NCBI GenBank assembly: GCA_965221485.1
Contig: OZ244893.1
Coordinates: 2,170,001-2,234,000, forward strand
From: JAJEBT01 sp965221485
GTDB lineage: Bacteria; Pseudomonadota; Alphaproteobacteria; MPNO01; UBA830
Direction: 5' to 3'
Length of the DNA stretch: 64,000 bases
The notes below the pieces were generated by a model, which was given only the letters and a program-made list of their open reading frames with translations, did not search any database and was not told where the DNA came from. Shown here piece by piece: positions 51,001 through 59,081 of this stretch. Position 1 is the stretch's first letter, and the number at the start of each line of letters is the position of its first letter. Position numbers and translations under genes: made by a program.

Positions 51001-52455
51001 GTGCTCCGGCCTTGGCGAACCATTGAAGACTACAATATCGATCCTGCGGAATTGTCGAACAAGGAGCTGAATTCTCTCGCCCTCGTCTGGGTCGAACAAC
51101 TTGAAGGAATTGAACAGACCCGAAGCTTCGCGGAATTCAACCAACGCATCAAGCGGGAATGGGCTATCGAAACAGGCCTTATCGAGCGGCTGTATTCTCT
51201 GGATCGCGGTATTGTCGAGCTGATGATGCAGCACGGCATCGAGGCTGCGCGAATACCACATGACAAGGGAGGTCAGGAAGGCTCCCGGATAACAGCCATG
51301 ATAAACGACCAGCAGGATGCCATCGAAAGTGTATTTTCGTTCGTCAACGGATGTCGCAAACTGACCACCGGATACATCAAGGAACTCCATAGCCTGTTTA
51401 CGAGAAATCAGAAGTTTGTTGAGGGCCGGAACCAGTTCGGTCATGCGGTCCAGACGAAGCTGATCCGCGGCGAATACAAGCAACAACCCAACAATCCGAC
51501 CCGGCCTGACGACACGCTGCATTCTTACTGCCCGCCCGAGCAGGTTGCCTCTGAAATGGATCGCCTGATCACCTTTCATTCATCTCACGGTGCGGTCGCA
51601 CCCGAGGTAGAAGCGGCATGGCTCCATCATCGCTTCACCCAGATTCATCCGTTTCAGGACGGTAATGGTCGAATGGCGAGGGCTCTCGCCACGCTGGTCT
51701 TCGTCAAGGCCAGCTGGTTACCACTGGTCGTGCGGAACAGCGATCGCAATGAATACATGACGGCACTCGAGAAAGCGGACTATGGCGATCTCAAGCCGCT
51801 GGTGGCACTGTTTTCGGCACTCCAGAAAGCGGAATTTATTCGCGCCATCAGCATTGCCCGCGACGTTGAACGAGCAACCGGGGTCGATGCACGCATCGAA
51901 GCCATCCGGCAACGCGTGGCGCAGAAGAAGGGCCGGCTGCAACAGGAGTGGCAGGCTGCAATTTCTACCGCCGAACAGTTACACACCCATGCCACAAGAA
52001 GACTGGAAGCCATTGCCGCTGCACTGGACCAGGCGATGCGTGACAAGGGTACGTTCTCTTTCCGGGTGGACGAAGATACTGACCGGGGCCCCCACCGACA
52101 CTATTTTCGCCGCCAGATTGTCCATTCGGCCAAGGCTCTCGGATATTATGCGAACCTGCCTTATTACCATTCGTGGGTCCGTTTTGTTGCGACAGACGGA
52201 AATCAGGGCAATATCCTGATTTCCTTTCACGGCATCGGGCATGAATTCCAGGGGGTCCTCGCTTGCTCGGGAACATGGTTTCTCCGGGCAAGAAGTGCTG
52301 ACGGAAATTACGAAACCGAAGGGGAAACCACTCTCGGCAACGAAGTTTTTCAGTTCAATTACAAGGAGGATGCCAGAGATGTGGAGATCCGCTTCGGAGA
52401 CTGGCTTGAGGAGGTGGTCGAGCGCGGGCTGGCGGCGTGGGAACAGACCCTGTAA
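51001..52455 (+). CDS. Fic family protein (AMPylase type)
   Basis: The 484-residue protein has the complete Fic core 'IHPFQDGNGRMAR' (His216 to Arg227), so AMP-transfer activity is expected. An inhibitory-helix motif of class II type precedes it at T58GLIER63; the second-last Glu (E62) is kept but the usual Gly/Asn after it is Arg. After the Fic domain there is a coiled-coil-like stretch (about 285-345) and a C-terminal domain of about 140 residues ('RHYFRRQIVHSAKALGYYANL', 'GNEVFQFNYKEDARDVEIRF') that I do not recognise. It starts with GTG 51001, with GGAG upstream. It has no antitoxin partner nearby. Confidence 0.9.
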   Translation: MLRPWRTIEDYNIDPAELSNKELNSLALVWVEQLEGIEQTRSFAEFNQRIKREWAIETGLIERLYSLDRGIVELMMQHGIEAARIPHDKGGQEGSRITAMINDQQDAIESVFSFVNGCRKLTTGYIKELHSLFTRNQKFVEGRNQFGHAVQTKLIRGEYKQQPNNPTRPDDTLHSYCPPEQVASEMDRLITFHSSHGAVAPEVEAAWLHHRFTQIHPFQDGNGRMARALATLVFVKASWLPLVVRNSDRNEYMTALEKADYGDLKPLVALFSALQKAEFIRAISIARDVERATGVDARIEAIRQRVAQKKGRLQQEWQAAISTAEQLHTHATRRLEAIAAALDQAMRDKGTFSFRVDEDTDRGPHRHYFRRQIVHSAKALGYYANLPYYHSWVRFVATDGNQGNILISFHGIGHEFQGVLACSGTWFLRARSADGNYETEGETTLGNEVFQFNYKEDARDVEIRFGDWLEEVVERGLAAWEQTL

Positions 52456-52541
52456 CGGTACATGCTCCGCCAACGCCAGAAAACAAGCCTCTCCCGAAAC
52501 AGCGGATCCGAGGGGAAACCCGATCCGGACGCAGGACAAAT

Positions 52542-52558
52542 TGGTATGTAAGATACCA
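52542..52558. promoter_or_regulatory. Candidate operator upstream of the Rieske dioxygenase
   Basis: TGGTAT (52542-52547) and ATACCA (52553-52558) form a perfect inverted repeat with a five-base spacer, 27 bases before the alpha-subunit ATG. Half-sites of this kind are typical for GntR-family (FCD type) regulators. No GntR gene is in the window. Confidence 0.55.
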
Positions 52559-52584
52559 TCAGCATCAAGAAACAGGGCAAGGCC

Positions 52585-53892
52585 ATGGGTAACGCGCGGC
52601 TCACAGATCTTCACTCTCTTGTCCAACCCGGCCGGATTCATCGTCGGGTCTATACCGATCCGGAGCTCTTCGAGCTGGAAATGGAACGGATATTCGGACG
52701 CGCCTGGGTTTTTGTCGGCCATGACAGCCAGATTCCCGAACCCGGGGACTATCTGACCACAAATATCGGGCGTCAGCCTGTCATTCTCATACGCCATCGC
52801 AACGGACAGGCCCATGTGCTGCTCAACCGCTGCGCGCATCGGGGGGCCAAGCTCTGCAACGAACCCTGCGGCAACGCCCGAAAGCTGGTCTGTCTCTATC
52901 ACGGCTGGAGTTATGACACGGACGGATCCCTTCTGGGCGTGACCATGCCCGAGGGAAGCGCACGCACCTTCGATGCGGACCAGTACGGGCTTGCTGCCGC
53001 CCCACGCATCGGTTGCTATCGCGGCTTCATTTTTGCCAGTCTGGCTCCGGACGGAACTGGCTTCGATGAGTGGATCGGTCCCATGAAGGCCAATATCGAC
53101 GATCTGGTTGACCGTGCCCCGGATGGAGAAATCCTGCTTGATGCGGGCATGCATCGCTACATGTATCGCGGCAACTGGAAATTGCAGGTGGAAAACGTCC
53201 TCGATTCCTATCACGTGCCTTTCAGTCACGCGTCAACGGTCAACAAGAAGGGAGAGCAGTTTTCGCGCCGGGAGGGTGACGACAAGGGTGCCAGAATCGT
53301 TGACCAGGGCAGCAGGGGCCGCAAGACCTCGGATGCATGGAAGGGGCGCCGCTCCTATGTCGTCGACTTCGGACACGGATGGACCAGCAAGACTGATCTG
53401 GACGACGGAAAACGTTCGAGCCCTGCTTATGATGCCTACAAGGCAGCCCTCGCGGAACGGGTTGGACAGAAGCGGATGGAAACCATCCTGACGCCGCAGT
53501 TTCACAACACATTGCTCTATCCGAGCTGCTCGGTGATGGGCCTCAACATCCACGTGCGCGTGATCAGGCCGGTCGCGGTGGACCGCACCGAGGTGATTGT
53601 CTATCCCATTCGTCTCAAGGGCGCCCCGGCCGAAATGAATTTTCGCAATATCAGGTTGCTTAACGTGACCCATTCCGGCGCATCGTTTGTCCAGACCGAC
53701 GACCTCGAATCATTCCGCCGCACCCAGGAAGGCCTGCAGAGCCTGCAGTCAGACTGGGTGGACATCTCGCGGGGTCTGGGAGAAGAGGAACCGTCAGATC
53801 GCTACAATGCCTTGACCGAATCCGCCATGCACGAGATGGTAGTCAGGGCGCAATATGAGGCGTGGTCCCAATACATGACGAACGGCGCATGA
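52585..53892 (+). CDS. Aromatic ring-hydroxylating dioxygenase, alpha subunit (Rieske oxygenase)
   Basis: The 435-residue protein has the Rieske 2Fe-2S site C83-x-H85 and C103-x2-H106 ('NRCAHRGAKL', 'LVCLYHGWSY'). The mononuclear iron site follows, with the bridging Asp207 and ligands His210 and His215 in 'ENVLDSYHVPFSHAS'. It belongs to the benzoate/anthranilate-like type that acts with a beta subunit and a ferredoxin-reductase. The reductase is not encoded here. The beta subunit overlaps it downstream (ATGA), and a perfect inverted repeat sits 27 bases upstream. Confidence 0.94.
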   Translation: MGNARLTDLHSLVQPGRIHRRVYTDPELFELEMERIFGRAWVFVGHDSQIPEPGDYLTTNIGRQPVILIRHRNGQAHVLLNRCAHRGAKLCNEPCGNARKLVCLYHGWSYDTDGSLLGVTMPEGSARTFDADQYGLAAAPRIGCYRGFIFASLAPDGTGFDEWIGPMKANIDDLVDRAPDGEILLDAGMHRYMYRGNWKLQVENVLDSYHVPFSHASTVNKKGEQFSRREGDDKGARIVDQGSRGRKTSDAWKGRRSYVVDFGHGWTSKTDLDDGKRSSPAYDAYKAALAERVGQKRMETILTPQFHNTLLYPSCSVMGLNIHVRVIRPVAVDRTEVIVYPIRLKGAPAEMNFRNIRLLNVTHSGASFVQTDDLESFRRTQEGLQSLQSDWVDISRGLGEEEPSDRYNALTESAMHEMVVRAQYEAWSQYMTNGA

Positions 53893-54431
53893 TGGACAGT
53901 CTCCAGACAGAACCTTTCGCGCTCCCGGCCACAACGCAACCGGGAGGAGTTCCGGGCGTTGATCGGGCCCCGTTCGAAGCCTTTCTGATCCATGAAGGGC
54001 GGTTGCTGGACGAGCGGCGTTTTCGGGACTGGATGGCCCTGTTCGATGAAGACGGTTTCTACTGGGTGCCAGCCAGAGCGGATCAAAACGATCCCTACTC
54101 GAGCGCCTCCCTGTTCTTTGATGACCGGGATCTGATGACAACGAGGATTGACCGGTTGGAACACCCGGAAATTCACGTCCAGACTCCCCCGTCACGTACC
54201 AACCACCTGATTGGCAACATCGTCATCGAGGAAGCCGATGAGGCCGGGGGCCTTTATCTTGTCAGCTCCTCAGTGTGGATGGCAGAATACCGGCTTGACG
54301 TGCAAAGAATATTTTCCGGGCGTCAGTTCCATCGCCTGCGCAAGAACGGCACAACCTTCGCCATACTGCTGAAACGTGTCCATCTCATCAACTGCGATGC
54401 GGCATTCGAAGCCATGGCTGTTCCGATATAG
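53889..54431 (+). CDS. Aromatic ring-hydroxylating dioxygenase, beta subunit
   Basis: The 180-residue protein has the small-subunit NTF2-like fold: 'FEAFLIHEGRLLDERRFRDWMALFDEDGFYWVPA', 'SASLFFDDRDLMTTRIDRL' and 'PSRTNHLIGNIVIEEADE'. It has a structural role with the alpha subunit and no redox centre. The start overlaps the alpha-subunit stop; an ATG three bases later is an alternative. glnE begins 45 bp further on. Confidence 0.93.
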   Translation: MMDSLQTEPFALPATTQPGGVPGVDRAPFEAFLIHEGRLLDERRFRDWMALFDEDGFYWVPARADQNDPYSSASLFFDDRDLMTTRIDRLEHPEIHVQTPPSRTNHLIGNIVIEEADEAGGLYLVSSSVWMAEYRLDVQRIFSGRQFHRLRKNGTTFAILLKRVHLINCDAAFEAMAVPI

Positions 54432-54475
54432 CCCATGCAGATCTGCTCGCCATCAACCCGTCCCTGCAGGTAACC

Positions 54476-57400
54476 ATGACAAGGTTCGCCGAAATCTGGT
54501 CATCCGGCACTGTTCCGATGCCGGGCCCCGGAAACAGGGAAGCCCTGGAGATCCACGGGGATCGCTGGGTAGAGACCGCACAGCGTGTTGGCGGCGACGA
54601 GGCTGCCGAATTTGCTCGTACCGCCCGGCAAATGGCGGAGCCCCTTTTGTCAGCTCTTTTTGGCAACAGCCCGTATCTCAGCCATTGCCTGATCATAGAT
54701 CCGCCTTTTGCGCAACATCTGATCGAGGACGGTCCCGAGGTCGCCTACCGATTGGCGCTTGAGGAAATCGATGATCGTTCCCTCCTCGGCACCGAGTCGC
54801 GAACAGCCTTGATGAAACGTCTCCGCCGAGCCAAGCGACGGGCATCGCTGGCAATAGGGGCCGCTGATATCGCCTCTGTGTGGCCATTGGACCAGGTAAC
54901 AGAAGCCTTGTCCGGGCTCGCTTGCGCTGCACTCCGCGCCAGCTGCAGTAACCTCCTGCGAGACCTGCATGATTCCGCACAGATGGCCCTGCCAGATCCG
55001 TCACAGCCGGAAATGGACTCGGGGTTGATCGTTCTCGGAATGGGGAAGCTCGGAGCGGGGGAACTCAACTATTCGAGCGATATTGATCTTATTATCCTTT
55101 ACGACCAGTCGGTAACACCCTTTGTGGGCAAGGGCGAAATCCAGCAATTGTTCACTCGCCTGGCACGCAATCTGGTGGCATTGATGGATGAACGAACCGC
55201 GGACGGCTACGTTTTCCGGACCGATTTGCGACTGCGTCCGGATCCGGGCTCTACGGCTCCGGCCCTTTCGACCCAGGCCGCAGAAATTTACTATGAGAGC
55301 TCGGGCCAGAACTGGGAACGGGCTGCAATGATCAAGGCGAAGCCGGTCGCCGGGGACATCGCGGCTGGCGAAACCTTCCTGGACGCGTTGCGCCCCTTCA
55401 TCTGGCGCCGCAATCTCGATTTCGCAGCGATCCAGGATATTCAGTCAATCAAGCGCCAGATCAACGCCCACCGAGGCACCCACCAGATCGGTCTGAAGGG
55501 ACACAACGTCAAACTCGGACAGGGCGGAATCCGCGAAATCGAATTCTTCGCCCAGACCCAGCAACTGATCTGGGGCGGCCGTGATCCAAGTCTGAGAAAC
55601 CGCCGCACACTCAGAACATTGAAAGACCTTGTGGCTGCCGGTCATCTGGAGGCTTCCACGGCAGCTGAACTGACCACATCCTATGAGTTTCTTCGAAAGC
55701 TCGAACACAGGCTTCAGATGATCGATGATCGTCAGACACACACACTGCCAGAAGACGACGAGGGCCTTGAAAAATTTGCAGTATTCGCTGGGTTCCCTTC
55801 GGTTGATGCATTCTCGGAGGCCTTCCTGAGCCAACTGGAACGGGTTCAACGAAATTATGGGGCCCTGTTCCCGGACGAGCCGAACCTCTCAGGCTCCGGC
55901 AATCTCGTTTTTACCGGTGCCGATCACGACCCGGATACCCTGAACACGCTCCGCGACATGGGATACGCAGAACCCGAGCGGGCTTCCAACATGGTCCGGG
56001 TCTGGCACACAGGTCGCTACGGCGCCATGCGCAGCGCCCGTGCGCGGGAATTGCTGACCGAGCTTGTTCCGACAATTCTCGAGTCTCTCTCGAGGTCGAT
56101 CGATCCGGACACCGCTTTGCTGAACTTCGACCGGTTTCTGTCCCGGTTGCCGTCCGGAGTTCCACTGTTTTCCCTGTTCACCGCGCGCCCGGAGCTCTTT
56201 GAACTCGTGGCTGAGATCATGGGTGCAGCCCCGCGCCTTGCTGACTGGTTAAGCCGTCATCCCGCCTTGCTGGACAGCATCCTGTCCACGGAATTTGTCA
56301 ATCTCGACGTGCCTGATATCGACGAACTGGACTCCGAGGTCACGGACATCGCCCGTCGTGGCCTGATCCGGCTTTATTACGAACGTGAATTCGGTATCGG
56401 GGAAATGCGTCAGGAACTCGAGGCTGCCAGGAGCGAGGCGAGCAACCTGGAAGATTTTCTTGGTGCGCAGCGGCGGTGGGCCAATGACAGGATTTTTCAG
56501 ATCGGCGTGCACATGCTGCGGGGATTCTTCCCCCCCGTGGAAGCGGGCCGGCCATTGTCCAGTATTGCAGAAGCCTGCCTGACCACGCTGCTGCCCTTCA
56601 TCGCTTCCGAATTTGAGGCGGTCCACGGTCGGGTTCCGGGAAGCCGGATAGCCCTGGTCGCATTCGGCAAACTCGGCAGCCAGGAGATGACCACAACATC
56701 CGACCTCGACCTGTTGTTCGTCTATGACCATGACGCGGACGCGTTCGGATCGGACGGAAGGAAATCGCTGGCGCCAGCGCATTACTTCGCCCAGCTGTAC
56801 CGGCGCTTTATCAGTGCCGTGACGGCACCCACAGCGGATGGAAGACTCTACGAGGTGGACATGCGATTGCGGCCTTCGGGGCACGCCGGGCCCCTGGCTT
56901 CGTCGCTGGAAGCTTTCACCCTTTATCAGAAGACCGACGCCTGGACCTGGGAACACCAGGCACTGACCCGGGCACGCGTCATTTTTGCGGAGGGTGATCT
57001 CGGGGAAAGGCTGAACGACATTATCAGATCCGTGCTGTGTACCCGGAGGGACGGGAAGCAACTGGCGAGCGAAGTACTCGAGATGCGCGAGCGTATGAGG
57101 AGGGAATTTGACTCGAAGGGAAATGGTTCAATCAAGCACCGGCGTGGCGGCCTCGTGGATGTTGAATTTATTGCCCAGTTCCTGCAGCTGTTGCACGGCG
57201 CCGATTCACCAGAACTTCTTTTACGGGAGCCTGCATCCGTGTTCCGCTACGCCGAGACCCGGTCTTTCCTCTCAGGTGAAGCGGCTTCCGATCTGATTGA
57301 TGCTGCGGATCTGTGGCGTAATCTGCAAGGAATCCTGCGTTTGACGATTGGAGACGATCACCTTGATGAAGCCACCGCTCCCGGTCTTTTCAAGGTGATC

Positions 57401-57505
57401 TGCCGCTCATGCGGGACTGATGACATGGACGCTCTGAAAGACCGGTTGGAGACAACCTCATCCGTGGTTTCAAAGCATTTCGCATCCATCATAGAAAGCC
57501 CGTAA
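54476..57505 (+). CDS. glnE: Bifunctional glutamine-synthetase adenylyltransferase/adenylyl-removing enzyme
   Basis: The 1009-residue protein has two nucleotidyltransferase domains with GxGK(L)-GxxE-DxD cores: 'GMGKLGAGELNYSSDIDLI' at about residue 187 and 'AFGKLGSQEMTTTSDLDLL' at about residue 725. A long helical linker joins them. GlnE adds AMP to, and removes it from, glutamine synthetase under control of PII. The length and both catalytic cores are complete. It sits 45 bp after the dioxygenase beta gene but probably has its own function in nitrogen control. Confidence 0.96.
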   Translation: MTRFAEIWSSGTVPMPGPGNREALEIHGDRWVETAQRVGGDEAAEFARTARQMAEPLLSALFGNSPYLSHCLIIDPPFAQHLIEDGPEVAYRLALEEIDDRSLLGTESRTALMKRLRRAKRRASLAIGAADIASVWPLDQVTEALSGLACAALRASCSNLLRDLHDSAQMALPDPSQPEMDSGLIVLGMGKLGAGELNYSSDIDLIILYDQSVTPFVGKGEIQQLFTRLARNLVALMDERTADGYVFRTDLRLRPDPGSTAPALSTQAAEIYYESSGQNWERAAMIKAKPVAGDIAAGETFLDALRPFIWRRNLDFAAIQDIQSIKRQINAHRGTHQIGLKGHNVKLGQGGIREIEFFAQTQQLIWGGRDPSLRNRRTLRTLKDLVAAGHLEASTAAELTTSYEFLRKLEHRLQMIDDRQTHTLPEDDEGLEKFAVFAGFPSVDAFSEAFLSQLERVQRNYGALFPDEPNLSGSGNLVFTGADHDPDTLNTLRDMGYAEPERASNMVRVWHTGRYGAMRSARARELLTELVPTILESLSRSIDPDTALLNFDRFLSRLPSGVPLFSLFTARPELFELVAEIMGAAPRLADWLSRHPALLDSILSTEFVNLDVPDIDELDSEVTDIARRGLIRLYYEREFGIGEMRQELEAARSEASNLEDFLGAQRRWANDRIFQIGVHMLRGFFPPVEAGRPLSSIAEACLTTLLPFIASEFEAVHGRVPGSRIALVAFGKLGSQEMTTTSDLDLLFVYDHDADAFGSDGRKSLAPAHYFAQLYRRFISAVTAPTADGRLYEVDMRLRPSGHAGPLASSLEAFTLYQKTDAWTWEHQALTRARVIFAEGDLGERLNDIIRSVLCTRRDGKQLASEVLEMRERMRREFDSKGNGSIKHRRGGLVDVEFIAQFLQLLHGADSPELLLREPASVFRYAETRSFLSGEAASDLIDAADLWRNLQGILRLTIGDDHLDEATAPGLFKVICRSCGTDDMDALKDRLETTSSVVSKHFASIIESP

Positions 57506-57822
57506 GTGGATTTTTGACGTCAGGAGCCTTTCGCGAGATCATAATCCGCTCACAAAGAGCATGCAGCCTGATACGCTTGGAAGGGGCCATGGTCTCAGGA
57601 TCCGCAGTATGTCAGTCTTGCATCTCACCTTCGGTCGCATCATGGAGGATCGAAGCGCATGGAGAAGAAGTCCCTCAGGTTTATGGAGAACAACTGGCAC
57701 ATCAACCGTTGCTTCTCCGGCAGCGGGATTGTGCGGATGCTGAAGGGAACGGCGGTCAGGCCTGAATGACGTATTGGCCGGCAATGACGTCAATCAGACG
57801 CCACTAGGTAACGGAGCATGTC
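57506..57822. other. Intergenic region after glnE
   Basis: This region of 317 bp has no gene I can name. It contains one short candidate reading frame (57659-57769) and the ribosome-binding site of the RsbW-like gene (GGAG at 57813-57816). Confidence 0.4.
57659..57769 (+). CDS. Candidate small protein of 36 residues
   Basis: The frame codes for MEKKSLRFMENNWHINRCFS followed by GSGIVRMLKGTAVRPE. A GGAGG sequence sits ten bases upstream (57644-57648). The composition is protein-like and unlike the arginine-rich shadows nearby, but I know no homologue. It lies 54 bp before the RsbW-like gene. Confidence 0.25.
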   Translation: MEKKSLRFMENNWHINRCFSGSGIVRMLKGTAVRPE

Positions 57823-58269
57823 GTGGGCGCGAATCTGGATCTGAGAATCGACTCGACACATGACGGGCTGGAACAGCTGAATGAAGCCCTTGATGATTTT
57901 GCCGAGCGCGAAGGATGGCCCGGAAAACTTCTGATGCAGATCCGCCTCGTTCTCGAAGAACTCATCATAAATGTCGTGAATTACGGACATGAGGAGGGTG
58001 AGACCGGTGCCATATCGATCACAATGACGACCGATGAGGAAAATCTCTCGATCAGAATTGTGGATGATGGAAAACCGTTCGATCCTTTCAACGAAGCGCC
58101 GCTACCCGATCTGGATGCGTCACTGGAGGATCGACGGGTGGGAGGACTCGGCGTCCACTTGGTGCGAACCCTGATGGATCACGTGGAATACAGACGTGAC
58201 GGCGAGCAAAACTGTGTCACAATAAGCAAACGCCTCGGTGCCGATGATCGCGCCGAACCCGGACCGTGA
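57823..58269 (+). CDS. ATP-binding protein, RsbW/SpoIIAB-type anti-sigma serine kinase domain
   Basis: The 148-residue protein is a stand-alone HATPase_c domain of the serine-kinase type: 'LLMQIRLVLEELIINVVNYGHEEG' (N-box), 'RIVDDGKPFDPF' (G1 box), 'RRVGGLGVHLVRTLMDHVEYRR' (G2 box). Such proteins phosphorylate a STAS-domain antagonist or bind a sigma factor. No STAS-domain or SpoIIE-type phosphatase gene is in the window. The GTG start at 57823 has GGAG six bases upstream. Confidence 0.9.
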   Translation: MGANLDLRIDSTHDGLEQLNEALDDFAEREGWPGKLLMQIRLVLEELIINVVNYGHEEGETGAISITMTTDEENLSIRIVDDGKPFDPFNEAPLPDLDASLEDRRVGGLGVHLVRTLMDHVEYRRDGEQNCVTISKRLGADDRAEPGP

Positions 58270-58386
58270 CCCGGATCGGCAGCGTTCGCGGCCAGGCTCG
58301 TTTGATAACGGGGCTCTTCACCATGCGTGTCCGGAACCGGGAGCGTCTCGAACATAGCCGGGACAAACGCCACAGTGTGCGGATGG

Positions 58387-58776
58387 TCACGCGGACCGAT
58401 TGCCTCGTGCCAGCCAGTCAAGCCTGAGGGGAAGCTTCTCTCCCAGCCAAAGCGGATACCAGCCGTGATCGCGCCAGGCATCCCCCGCTTCGGGATGGAC
58501 CAGAATTGACAGTCCGTCCCGATTGAACATGAGCCACGGAACGATCTCGGGAAACAGGTCGGGACCGAATTCAATCTGGAACATGTCTACCGGGTGGGGT
58601 CCGACCGGCCTGTCGCGAAATCTCCCCATTTGCACCTGTTCCGGCCAACGGTTCCACACTTTTTCACGAAGACGGGCGGCCTTGTCCCGTCTCACGTCAT
58701 CGTCACCGTAATAGACGTGAGCGTGATAGTGGCTGATCGCGGTTTCGTCTCCGTTTACGAAGCCCTTTGTCATCAT
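58387..58776 (-). CDS. DOPA 4,5-dioxygenase family protein
   Basis: The 129-residue protein matches the DOPA 4,5-dioxygenase family: 'ISHYHAHVYYGDDDVRRDKAARLREKVW', 'GRFRDRPVGPHPVDMFQIEF', 'PEIVPWLMFNRDGLSILVHPEAG' and a final 'WLGEKLPLRLDWL'. The conserved histidines (HAHVYY, GPHP, LVHPE) fit a non-haem iron site. Bacterial members are of uncertain physiological substrate. The start is ATG 58776 (MMTK) or 58773, with GGAGAG upstream. It is divergent from the UbiD paralogue 3 gene. Confidence 0.9.
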   Translation of the reverse strand: MMTKGFVNGDETAISHYHAHVYYGDDDVRRDKAARLREKVWNRWPEQVQMGRFRDRPVGPHPVDMFQIEFGPDLFPEIVPWLMFNRDGLSILVHPEAGDAWRDHGWYPLWLGEKLPLRLDWLARGNRSA

Positions 58777-59081
58777 TCCGCTCTCCTCGAAAATCTTGCG
58801 GTCCGGTGGATCGGAATGCCGTTTCCTTGCAGCCGGCACATCCCTCGAATGGCTTCCTTCCCGATCACCAGGGCTATCCTATGGCACGAGCGCGCAGCCT
58901 ACAATCCGGCGATCGCGCAATCGGAACGCGTCATGCTCCCGTCAGACATGTGTTCATCCTGCTGCAAGGTTGCTCTTGTTCGAGGTTCCGGATAACTACG
59001 AGGGATGAAGCTTGCCGACGGATCGCAGCCCCGAAGGGCACGATACTTCGCACGCCCTGGAGACCAACTGGGAAGCAGCCC

